This document shows, one piece after another, positions 46,601-53,120 of a stretch of DNA of 64,000 nucleotides (the stretch's first letter is position 1; the number at the start of each line of letters is the position of its first letter). The position numbers and the translations under genes are program-made. This DNA is from Fimbriimonadaceae bacterium (GTDB lineage: Bacteria; Armatimonadota; Fimbriimonadia; Fimbriimonadales; Fimbriimonadaceae): the NCBI GenBank assembly GCA_019187105.1, contig JABAQM010000001.1, positions 2,696,734-2,760,733 of the forward strand, given 5' to 3'. The notes beneath the pieces are model-generated. The model did no database searches, had not been told where the DNA came from, and saw only the letters and a program-made list of their open reading frames with translations.

Positions 46601-46959
46601 AGCAAGGCAGCAACATCATGACGTTTACGGTCGATGCGGCGAGCCAGATGGTCACGATGATTCAAAGGGCAGGGCTTGCCGGAGTCTCAAATACCACCTA
46701 CACGTATGACCTTACCGGGAATCTTGTCCTGGAAGACCTCCACAATCCTTCGGTAGCTCCCAGCGCGTTTCGAACCACACATCTGTGGGATCCGCTCAAC
46801 CGGAATGTTGGCATTCAGCATAGGCAAGGCACCGATCCGATTCAGCTCTCGACCTACACGTGGGACGGCGACATGCGCCGACGCAGCCGCCATGAACACG
46901 GTGGGAGCTTGACGACGATCTTGTATGATGGCGATCTGCCGTTCATGGAGAAAACCTGA
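43636..46959 (+). CDS. RHS-repeat barrel protein lacking its own core tip
   Basis: 1107 residues from ATG 43636 (GGAG 6 bases upstream; ATG 43624 also in frame). An N-terminal region (LVVDPEIRLPGKGFGLDIGL) is followed by more than 25 YD/RHS repeats (for example YDAEGNIAGIEDPRGYVTSY, YDLAGRVNATIDPLGNRTTF) that form the hollow barrel. The chain stops after LYDGDLPFMEKT, the place where ordinary RHS proteins run on into the last repeats and the core domain. That continuation is the next gene, starting on the A of this stop (TGATG). No PAAR, signal peptide or membrane segment is seen, so the export route is unknown. Confidence 0.9.
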   Translation: MDHLRPRPYPVSLDPFGIPDAVPYDGADSSESPYRHPYRPVPGPTGELVVDPEIRLPGKGFGLDIGLYHSTQNAYNFALGNFRDASVFGRIVSYPASGDRILAQITRGDFRRYVHTIVGSSAGITTYAALTDQSRSTLSYASGEFTEWLTDGMKMVYATQVAAETHIHNLIRVEDPAGNRHTYAYTVMGSVPYLQTIELPGARVVSFHYEAGSPTSLLSAIQDWTNRRWTMQYDASRMLTTLTSPYGCVTKYNYDAEGNIAGIEDPRGYVTSYTFEMTTPYRVVSMILGSAIWNYEYPDPPGEQSVMISPTGARTTNHFTDGKVTKVEYPEGFTETMTYDGNGWLTKRERPLGVQTEWTWNSFGQMLTEKDALGRITTFQYDASLNLTTILYPDGGIVTQTFDSRGLRTAVYDQLGNATLSTYTNDGLLLAVTDARGLRTTFSYDLFGNPVTIMASDGGITTNVYDSLSRLLSTEDPTARITSFAYDVGDHMTLRKGPYKAGTSAALIPISTFVYDGCELRAEVDPLGFRTSYTYDRWGNRRTVKNALDQVTSFLTDNMGYLTTITNPLDQSQLVTYNAAKQKIADIDALGNRTTYGYDLAARLATIMNARGFITSHTLNARGDLVSVTDALGNVGTFAYDNMRRQIRATDPLGNAIETVYDLAGRVNATIDPLGNRTTFARNAVGNVVTSMNALDKISTQVFAANSNLLEATVNPLGFRTSYVYDLAGRQSVIIDPADGRTSMAFDDSGRMNVLEDPLGRKTTTTYDLRSQPATILDAKGQILTDVYDALGRLTGKHLADATRITMAYDGAGRRTTLQDAGGTTTATYSARGEITGATFPGPYTMGLEYDAVGNRTTLTDPDLGVWVRSYDALNRLTALTNPDGIRTTMAYDAASRETTILDGYGTMVQGFDAASRLTTMIWRDATNAILSTLVDSYNDIGSRIGRNEDGTLTTWVYDDADRLLNQQTASGYATFSYDSRDNILTKHEQGSNIMTFTVDAASQMVTMIQRAGLAGVSNTTYTYDLTGNLVLEDLHNPSVAPSAFRTTHLWDPLNRNVGIQHRQGTDPIQLSTYTWDGDMRRRSRHEHGGSLTTILYDGDLPFMEKT

Positions 46960-47825
46960 TGCCGACGGTGACGTATTCGAACGTGACTGGCCGGATTTGG
47001 GCCGAAAAGCGCGGCGGCACGCGCCGCGTGACAATCGGCGATCCGCTCGGCAATGTTCGGGCACTAGCGGGTTCAACCGGAGCACTGGCTCATCGATACA
47101 CATATTGGCCATACGGTGCAGTTCGGTCGGGTGATCCCACGCAAACGAGTCAGCTGTACTCGGGAACGCTGGGACCGAATCGGGATAGTTCTAGTAGGAC
47201 GCATATGGGTGTGCGGGAGCTGCTGGTTGGCGTGGGACGCTGGAGTAGCATCGATTGGTACTGGCCGTTGCAATTCCGGTACGCCTATGCTTCTTGCTCA
47301 CCATTCTCACGAATTGATCCGCTTGGTTTGAAGCCATACCACAATCCACCGCCTGTCCCCTACGATAACGGTAACATTACATATAGCGAGTGGCCGTTTC
47401 TGTCCTTGGAAGATCTTCCTTGGAAGTATGCACACTATTGTGGAAGCAAGAATAAATGGGGATGTGATGATAGACCAGAGCCTCGCGATTGCGTTGATCA
47501 GGCCTGTCAGATCCACGATGACTGCCTTGAGGTTGCAAAACTAATGGACCCTGGATACTATCTCAATAGTTCTGGCCGCCAGTGTCACTGTCAACTCATG
47601 AGATCTGCAGCTAACTGTTCGTTCTGGGGCTGCTTTACACATAATGGCGGATCCTTGCTCGGTATCATCCAGTGTAAAGCAGCCGCGAAGACGATTATGA
47701 TAACCTTTGCTGCGATTTGTGGTGTCGCAAGTGGAAAGGGGGTGTTCGACTGGGTGGCCGACACTATTGGTAGTGTTCGGGACACCGTTAGCGATTGGTT
47801 CAGTTGGTTACGGGGCCCCAGGTAG
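46959..47825 (+). CDS. RHS core/tip with phospholipase A2-like toxin (cassette 1)
   Basis: 288 residues, ATG 46959 in TGATG with the barrel gene. Residues 1-125 are the RHS-associated core: GRIWAEKRGGTRRVTIGD, LGNVRALA, HRYTYWPYGAV, then GVGRWSSIDWYWP and the closing SRIDPLGLKPY, corresponding to the DPxGL processing site of RHS proteins. The toxin part contains YCGSKNKWGCDDRP, then CVDQACQIHDDCLE with catalytic His186-Asp187, the phospholipase A2 calcium-loop and active-site pattern. It is Cys-rich, suggesting an oxidising target site. The hydrophobic C-terminus (IMITFAAICGVASG) may insert in membranes. Confidence 0.85.
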   Translation: MPTVTYSNVTGRIWAEKRGGTRRVTIGDPLGNVRALAGSTGALAHRYTYWPYGAVRSGDPTQTSQLYSGTLGPNRDSSSRTHMGVRELLVGVGRWSSIDWYWPLQFRYAYASCSPFSRIDPLGLKPYHNPPPVPYDNGNITYSEWPFLSLEDLPWKYAHYCGSKNKWGCDDRPEPRDCVDQACQIHDDCLEVAKLMDPGYYLNSSGRQCHCQLMRSAANCSFWGCFTHNGGSLLGIIQCKAAAKTIMITFAAICGVASGKGVFDWVADTIGSVRDTVSDWFSWLRGPR

Positions 47826-47827
47826 GT

Positions 47828-48058
47828 ATGCAACGTAAGGGGTTGCGTTTGAGTACACTAGCTATTTCAGCAATTTCACATACTATCGTTATCCTATTCA
47901 TGTACTTTTGCATACTGAAAGTATACATGAAAACTGTTGATGCGAAGGATGCCCCAGAAGTAGCTGGCTTTGCGATTGCCTTCTCGATAATAGTCGCAGT
48001 TATTGCAGCTGCTTACGGCATATTCGTAGGTGTATTGATTCAGCGATTTGGCAAATGA
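47828..48058 (+). CDS. Small two-helix membrane protein, candidate immunity for cassette 1
   Basis: 76 residues from ATG 47828, two bases after the cassette 1 stop, with AGGTAGGT upstream. Two membrane segments are visible (ISAISHTIVILFMYFCIL and IAFSIIVAVIAAAYGIFVGV). A membrane location suits protection against a phospholipase. Immunity is inferred from position. Confidence 0.65.
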   Translation: MQRKGLRLSTLAISAISHTIVILFMYFCILKVYMKTVDAKDAPEVAGFAIAFSIIVAVIAAAYGIFVGVLIQRFGK

Positions 48059-48282
48059 GGATCGCCCAGCTTCTCAAAAGGATCGACGACTTTCCTGACG
48101 TTGACACCGAGGACATATCGTGGAGGTTAGACGCTTGGGGATACAAAGAGCTCTGCGCAACGCAGCAGTTCTTGGAATACATTATCGAGCGAGACTCAGA
48201 GTTGAGGCCGGATGGGTATGCAAGGGATGCACTCAGACTAGCGGGCAAAGTTAGGCAAGCTGCAATCGAGGTCACCCCATGA
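48055..48282 (+). CDS. Small acidic protein, related to the C-terminus of the 50754 protein
   Basis: 75 residues, ATG 48055 in an ATGA overlap. Residues 20-50 (EDISWRLDAWGYKELCATQQ, FLEYIIERDSEL) align with GGLSWRIDQWGSREIMATLR, FLDYIYERDLSL of the candidate immunity protein at 50754. The two are thus members of one small family, here without the N-terminal half. It may be a second immunity factor or an adaptor. Confidence 0.6.
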   Translation: MRIAQLLKRIDDFPDVDTEDISWRLDAWGYKELCATQQFLEYIIERDSELRPDGYARDALRLAGKVRQAAIEVTP

Positions 48283-48354
48283 GGTGCTGGGTGCCGATGT
48301 GAGGGGGCTGGGCACTTCACGACACCCAATCCCGTTGCCAGCGGTGGTGACCTG

Positions 48355-49209
48355 ATGCCGACGGTGACGTATACGAACATAAACGGCCGGATATGGGCTG
48401 AGAAGCGTGGTGGCACACGGCGTGTGACTATCGGTGATCCGCTGGGCAATGTGAGGGCACTTGCGAGCTCGACTGGTTCCTTGGCTCATCGGTACACGTA
48501 TTGGCCCTATGGAGCCGTGCGAACAGGCGATGCTTCGCAGACGACCCAACTGTATTCGGGGACGCTGGGGCCGAACCGGGATAGCTCCAGTCGGACGCAT
48601 ATGGGCGTGCGGGAGTTGCTGGTCGGGATTGGCAGGTGGAGTAGTCGGGATGCCCTTTGGCCGCGCGAACGCTCTCTTCTCTATGCGGCTGCCAACCCGA
48701 TATCCCTTTCAGACCCCCGGGGCCTGAAAGCTTGCTTTAGGGTTGACGATGACTGCAAGAAGTTTGGGAGGCCGTTTTCGGACTATGAGGCAAGAGCTAA
48801 GAAATCATGTGAGCACTATCTTAAGTGTCTCTCGGATATTCGGTGCAGCTCTCGCCTCGCGCTATGCCTGATAGTTCTTCGGTGTCCGAATGGTCTCCTG
48901 GAGGACATGAAGAGGAAGTGTGACGGCACTCATTGTATAAACATATGGTGCTGCAAGAACGATTGCTGTGGGTGTTCCGACGGTGTGTATGCAGTCACCC
49001 GTAAAGGCACGTTCTACTATAATTGTGGAATAAATTTGTGCCCGGACTTTGGTTCGCTTTCCGGCGCGGATCAGCAGGCGACTTTTCTTCATGAAATCTC
49101 GCATTGTAGCGGAACCGACGATATCACCGGGGAGGTGAGTCAAAAATGTGCAGCCCAGGATGTTGAGCGCTGCCTGAAAGAAATACTTGGGCGCTTCGGA
49201 TATGTTTAG
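48355..49209 (+). CDS. RHS core/tip with HEISH metalloprotease toxin (cassette 2)
   Basis: 284 residues, ATG 48355 in GACCTGATGCCGACGGTGAC, the same start context as cassette 1. The core head (RIWAEKRGGTRRVTIGDPLG ... LSDPRGLKA) is nearly identical to the others. The toxin half is Cys-rich and contains FLHEISHCSGTDD: His246, Glu247, His250 with a following GTDD, resembling the aspzincin (M35-type) zinc site. It would cleave proteins after release. The 100 bases 48445-48544 are identical to 49997-50096 of cassette 3. Confidence 0.82.
   Translation: MPTVTYTNINGRIWAEKRGGTRRVTIGDPLGNVRALASSTGSLAHRYTYWPYGAVRTGDASQTTQLYSGTLGPNRDSSSRTHMGVRELLVGIGRWSSRDALWPRERSLLYAAANPISLSDPRGLKACFRVDDDCKKFGRPFSDYEARAKKSCEHYLKCLSDIRCSSRLALCLIVLRCPNGLLEDMKRKCDGTHCINIWCCKNDCCGCSDGVYAVTRKGTFYYNCGINLCPDFGSLSGADQQATFLHEISHCSGTDDITGEVSQKCAAQDVERCLKEILGRFGYV
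48445..48544 (+). repeat. 100-bp block identical to 49997-50096
   Basis: From GGCAATGTGAGGGC to CTTCGCAGACGA the heads of cassettes 2 and 3 match base for base, while flanking codons differ at synonymous sites. This indicates recent gene conversion or homologous exchange between cassettes. Confidence 0.85.
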
Positions 49210-49534
49210 GAAAAGGCCAGCAATACTAGGGTTAACTATCGCATGCAGTGTTTTCGTGGCATGTGCCTTGCTGTGCTTGTTGCCCACCTCGTTCCATTCG
49301 AACAGCGGCTTTCGAATACCCGTGACCATAGATAACAATCCCGTAACCCACTACGGAGTATCGCGCATAAGCTATGCGACATACTCCACAGGCCGGCGTA
49401 CCGATGAAACCCATATAGTAGGAAGATGTTTCGTGGAGTATCAGATGGACGGTCGGGTTTTACGCAGAAATGGATGGCGTCTCACGCGCCGGTACTTTAA
49501 GAATGACAATCGCATTGAGCTGTCCATTAAGTAG
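49202..49534 (+). CDS. Membrane-anchored candidate immunity protein for cassette 2
   Basis: 110 residues from ATG 49202, overlapping the cassette 2 stop by 8 bases. One N-terminal membrane segment (ILGLTIACSVFVACALLCLL) precedes a soluble beta-rich domain, so the bulk faces outside the cytoplasm. This fits an inhibitor of an exported protease. Function inferred from position and topology. Confidence 0.62.
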   Translation: MFRKRPAILGLTIACSVFVACALLCLLPTSFHSNSGFRIPVTIDNNPVTHYGVSRISYATYSTGRRTDETHIVGRCFVEYQMDGRVLRRNGWRLTRRYFKNDNRIELSIK

Positions 49535-49588
49535 CGATGTGTTAGCAATGGCGCCGAAGTCTCTCGACAACTGCATTGGCTTCGATCC

Positions 49589-49907
49589 GAGCCAGATGGT
49601 CACGATGATTCAAAGGGCAGGGCTCGCATTCGTCTCGAATACCACGTACATGTACGATCTCAACGGAAACCTCGTGCTGGAAGACCTTCACGATCCCTCA
49701 CGGGTTCCATCGGCTTATTGGACGACTCACCTTTGGGATCCGCTTAATCGTAATAGCGGGATCCAGTATCAGCAAGGCACCGACCCGATCCAACTCTCGA
49801 CTTATACATGGGACGGGGACATGCGGCGGCGCAGTCCGCATGAACACGGCGGCAGCCTGACGAAGATCTTGTATGATGGCGATCTGCCGTTCATGGAGAA
49901 AACCTGA
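49589..49907 (+). pseudogene. Duplicated 3' end of the RHS barrel gene
   Basis: This 319-base piece matches 46641-46959 of the barrel gene, same length and same last bases, from GAGCCAGATGGTCACGATGA to ATGGAGAAAACCTGATG. It encodes the final about 105 barrel residues (TMIQRAGLA, THLWDPLNRN, LYDGDLPFMEKT). An ATG at 49548 opens the frame but no barrel precedes it. It shows that cassette 3 arrived with, or recombined through, a barrel tail. Confidence 0.85.
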
Positions 49908-50749
49908 TGCCAACCGTGACTTACGCAAGTGTCAACGGCCGGATATGGGCCGAGAAGCGTGGCGGCACTCGGCGTGTGACGATAGGTGATCCGCTTGGCA
50001 ATGTGAGGGCACTTGCGAGCTCGACTGGTTCCTTGGCTCATCGGTACACGTATTGGCCCTATGGAGCCGTGCGAACAGGCGATGCTTCGCAGACGAGCCA
50101 GCTCTATTCGGGAACGCTCGGGCCGAATCGGGATAGTTCGACACGGACCCACATGGGAGTGCGGGAATTGCTGGTTGGCGTGGGGAGGTGGAGTAGTAGA
50201 GACCCATTCTTCCCAGGCGAACTGCCTTATTCGTACGCAGCTTGTAGCCCCACGAGATATATTGACCCGAACGGGAATCAAGTTGAAGCGATCTGGGCCG
50301 GTGGTGCAGCTGGCGGCGCTGTCGGTGGGCCGGTTGGTGCCGCTGTCGGCATTATTCTCGTCGGTTCGATCGTACTTATCGGTGGTGCAATTGCTATTGA
50401 CCGTTACAATATTCGGCCGTTTGAGGTTCCAATCACGGCAACGCCACCCTGTCCGGAACCGCCGAAAGATCCATGTCCACCATGGCTCGTTGACATCCTA
50501 CACTCCGCCTACCATGTATTCTGTGACAAGCGGCGGTCATGCAAAGGACTACAGGTGCCAAAGGACTGCCCTGAGATTTGGGCCCGCACTCGAAACGGGG
50601 CGATATGCCTGTTTGGGCGCCGACTTTGGATACAATGCTACCCTTCGCGTGTGACAATTGGGCACTTGGATCAAGTTTCGCAGGTGTCGAGAACCCTAAA
50701 CGTTTGCTTGGATAAGGCAGTTAAGTGCTTGGAGCACACGCTGTGGTAG
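49907..50749 (+). CDS. RHS core/tip with Gly-zipper and Cys-rich toxin domain (cassette 3)
   Basis: 280 residues, ATG 49907 in TGATG after the barrel-tail copy. The core head ends at IDPNGNQV, where the usual Leu of DPxGL is Asn. A glycine-zipper membrane-active stretch follows (GGAAGGAVGGPVGAAVGIIL), then a compact domain with HSAYHVFCDKRRSCKG, CPEIWARTRNGAICLFGRR and IGHLDQVSQ. The spacing of His, Cys and Arg resembles, from memory, a polymorphic-toxin nuclease-type C-terminus, but the assignment is weak. Confidence 0.75.
   Translation: MPTVTYASVNGRIWAEKRGGTRRVTIGDPLGNVRALASSTGSLAHRYTYWPYGAVRTGDASQTSQLYSGTLGPNRDSSTRTHMGVRELLVGVGRWSSRDPFFPGELPYSYAACSPTRYIDPNGNQVEAIWAGGAAGGAVGGPVGAAVGIILVGSIVLIGGAIAIDRYNIRPFEVPITATPPCPEPPKDPCPPWLVDILHSAYHVFCDKRRSCKGLQVPKDCPEIWARTRNGAICLFGRRLWIQCYPSRVTIGHLDQVSQVSRTLNVCLDKAVKCLEHTLW
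49997..50096 (+). repeat. 100-bp block identical to 48445-48544
   Basis: Partner of the identical block in cassette 2. Confidence 0.85.
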
Positions 50750-50753
50750 AACT

Positions 50754-51227
50754 TTGAGGCAAGATTGTGATCTCGGCGTGGTATTTTCGCTCTTTGACGG
50801 CTTCGTAGCGCCCGAAGACCAGCCGAGTACTCTGCCCTGCGGCAGTGCCACTGGCAATCCGGAAGCCATGAGGTTCGCTTCCTTCTTCCAGAGTAAACGA
50901 AGGGAAGGTATAACCGGGCATGATGCACTTTCTATGCGTGCCGCCCTAACATTCTTCACGGCAAGAAGTTTCCATTACTACTTTCCCGTCTTCGCCTCTT
51001 ATGGCCTTGGAGACCCGGACATTCTGGAAGATCTGCTAGGGACACTTCAAGCCGAGTCTGGAGGACTTTCGTGGAGAATAGACCAATGGGGTTCCCGCGA
51101 GATAATGGCAACCCTACGCTTCTTAGACTACATATACGAACGTGATTTGTCGTTGGCGGCAGACGGATTTTCGACGGATGCATCGCTGCTGGCCACGCAA
51201 TTCAGGAAAGTTTGCGATGAACTTTAA
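50754..51227 (+). CDS. Candidate immunity protein for cassette 3
   Basis: 157 residues from TTG 50754, four bases after the cassette 3 stop. Soluble, mixed helical; SMRAALTFFTARSFHYYFPV is a likely core helix. The C-terminal 55 residues align with the small protein at 48055. The soluble nature fits a toxin acting in the cytoplasm. Function from position. Confidence 0.6.
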   Translation: MRQDCDLGVVFSLFDGFVAPEDQPSTLPCGSATGNPEAMRFASFFQSKRREGITGHDALSMRAALTFFTARSFHYYFPVFASYGLGDPDILEDLLGTLQAESGGLSWRIDQWGSREIMATLRFLDYIYERDLSLAADGFSTDASLLATQFRKVCDEL

Positions 51228-51320
51228 CTCCTTGAGGGCATGGGCAACGGCCAGACGTGAACATGCAAAGAGCTGGACGACACTGCAGCATTGGGCCACG
51301 ACGTTTAGGGAGAGAACCTT
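51228..51320 (+). pseudogene. Decayed barrel-tail remnant before cassette 4
   Basis: Codons reading REHAKSWTTLQHWATTFRERTL line up with HEHGGSLTTILYDGDLPFMEKT of the barrel C-terminus, and GAGAACC-TTGTG replaces GAGAAAACC-TGATG. It is a short worn copy of the split site. Confidence 0.55.
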
Positions 51321-52070
51321 GTGCCAACGGTGACTTACACAAGTGTTAACGGTCGGATTTGGGCCGAAAAGCGCGGCGGCACACGGCGTGTGACTATCGG
51401 TGATCCGCTCGGCAATGTCCGGGCTTTGGCAGATTCCACCGGTTCACTCGCCCACCGGTACACCTATTGGCCAAACGGAGCGGTACGAACCGGCGATGCC
51501 TCGCAGACGACCCAACTGTATTCAGGGACACTCGGTCCAAATCGGGATAGTTCCAGTCGGACGCACATGGGCGTTCGGGAGTTGATCATTGGCCTGGGCA
51601 GGTGGAGTTCGTTGGATCCTTATTGGCCGAGTATTCCCGCGTTCCGTTACGCCGGTTGCAACCCCACCACTGTCGTTGATCCCTCTGGTGAACGAGACTC
51701 ACTTGTCATTCATGGAAGGTACTGCGGCCCAAACTCCTCGCCCCCTGTGGGAAAGCCAATCGACGAACTGGATGCCTGCTGTAAGAAGCATGACGATGAT
51801 TGGGCTCAGTTTAACTGCACTGCACTAAACCAGCTATTTAGTATTGATTGTTTGCTACTAACTGGGAAGTTGTGTGACTGCGCCAGGACGGCTAAGTGCA
51901 GCCGAGGATTTCTCCTATGTTCGATAGCGCGGGCGATCGTCACTGCATACTCTTGTTCCGCTAAGGCCAGTGAATGTGGCGGAAAACATGAACGAACGTG
52001 GCGATTCTATAGAACAGACCAGGATTATTTTGAGGCCTGGCGAAGGTTTCTCGGGGGCCCAGTCAGATAA
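51321..52070 (+). CDS. RHS core/tip with phospholipase A2-like toxin (cassette 4)
   Basis: 249 residues from GTG 51321, the only cassette with a GTG start. The head matches the other cassettes and closes at VVDPSGERD. The toxin part has GRYCGPNSSPPVGKPIDELD and then ACCKKHDDDW with catalytic His157-Asp158, a phospholipase A2-type site unlike that of cassette 1 in detail. Several further Cys pairs (CDCARTAKC) suggest disulfides. Confidence 0.82.
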   Translation: MPTVTYTSVNGRIWAEKRGGTRRVTIGDPLGNVRALADSTGSLAHRYTYWPNGAVRTGDASQTTQLYSGTLGPNRDSSSRTHMGVRELIIGLGRWSSLDPYWPSIPAFRYAGCNPTTVVDPSGERDSLVIHGRYCGPNSSPPVGKPIDELDACCKKHDDDWAQFNCTALNQLFSIDCLLLTGKLCDCARTAKCSRGFLLCSIARAIVTAYSCSAKASECGGKHERTWRFYRTDQDYFEAWRRFLGGPVR

Positions 52071-52071
52071 A

Positions 52072-52998
52072 ATGCGATCCGCAATCTATGTTGGCGTCGT
52101 TACCGTGCTTGCCTTCTTACTTTGGTCGACCTGTCTTTGTCCGTCATCTCCATTAGTGAAGAAAGTTGTGGTATTCGACGGAAATGTATGTGTCCTAACG
52201 GCTGATGATAGGCCCGGACTGTTGTTTGGGAGACAATTGGACTTTCTTGAGAAGGGCATGTCCGCTCTTCGTCGATTTGAGGTCACCGACACGATAATCA
52301 GTGCTTGTCGGAGTGAGGTTGGGTCTACGCTTTCAGTTGTGACCGAAATAGAAAGAGGGCAATTCGCGTTAGTAATGCTTGACCTAGTCACTGGCCGCCA
52401 AACACGCCGCCGAATCCTGTCAGTAAAACCGGAATCTATTGAGTTTGCCAACGGAGAATACTTTCTCGTCAGGGTGGCTTCAACCCGGAGATCCGCCTTC
52501 GGCGGGGTGTCCGCAAGCACTTTCAGCCTGAACTCATTGGGGCACCGTCCGCCATTTCTGGAAAAAGAGGTCATCCGCAGCCGGGAAGTGATCACCATTT
52601 CGTCGACGCCACATATGGCCACCGCGGTGGTGGAGGATCGGTCGGAAATACGATCGATATGTTTAGGGCCTGGAAGATCGTACGTGCATCCAATCACTTC
52701 GGATGTGCGGTCGTCCCTCTTCCTTGATGAGGCAAGACTCGCTACGGCGTATTTTGATCTTTCAGCTCAGAAAACGCAACTAGTCTTAAAGCATCTCAAC
52801 ACCTCTGGCAGAGACTTGCAGCGTGAAGTTGACGGTCTGATCGAGCAACTAGATTACGACCCAGCCACCAATTCAATCTGGTTTACTTACGGCTGGAATG
52901 CCGCCGGCTGGGACGGAATCGGGCGATGGGACTTAGGGGATGATAGTATTTGGCTTAGTAACAGGGACCTGAGGACTGGAAGAATGTGCGGAGGTTAA
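52072..52998 (+). CDS. Membrane-anchored propeller-like candidate immunity protein for cassette 4
   Basis: 308 residues from ATG 52072, one base after the cassette 4 stop; the longer frame upstream overlaps the toxin. A single N-terminal anchor (IYVGVVTVLAFLLWSTCLC) is followed by a beta-rich domain with repeat-like strands (FDGNVCVLTADDRPG, LATAYFDLSAQKTQLVLKHL, LDYDPATNSIWFTYG) resembling a propeller. Unusually large for an immunity protein. An outside-facing inhibitor of a phospholipase is the inferred role. Confidence 0.58.
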   Translation: MRSAIYVGVVTVLAFLLWSTCLCPSSPLVKKVVVFDGNVCVLTADDRPGLLFGRQLDFLEKGMSALRRFEVTDTIISACRSEVGSTLSVVTEIERGQFALVMLDLVTGRQTRRRILSVKPESIEFANGEYFLVRVASTRRSAFGGVSASTFSLNSLGHRPPFLEKEVIRSREVITISSTPHMATAVVEDRSEIRSICLGPGRSYVHPITSDVRSSLFLDEARLATAYFDLSAQKTQLVLKHLNTSGRDLQREVDGLIEQLDYDPATNSIWFTYGWNAAGWDGIGRWDLGDDSIWLSNRDLRTGRMCGG

Positions 52999-53055
52999 TA
53001 ATCATAGTGGGGCCATACCCTGGATATGGCGGTATATACTATCGCAATTTCCATG

Positions 53056-53120
53056 CACCAGGCGGAAGCTTAACTATGCATTTGTATGATGGCAACCTTC
53101 TTCTCGTGGTAAAAGTGTAA
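53056..53120 (+). pseudogene. Barrel-tail remnant before cassette 5
   Basis: Reads HAPGGSLTMHLYDGNLLLVV then KV-stop, matching HEHGGSLTTILYDGDLPFME then KT-stop. The TAA overlaps the cassette ATG (TAATG), keeping the stop-start coupling although the sequence has diverged. Confidence 0.75.

Noticed and set aside
46945-46965. Programmed -1 frameshift joining RHS barrel and cassette 1
   Set aside because: The sequence GAGAAAACCTGATG has no good slippery heptamer in the barrel frame, and the same start is kept at cassettes without a barrel in front, so reinitiation is the simpler reading.
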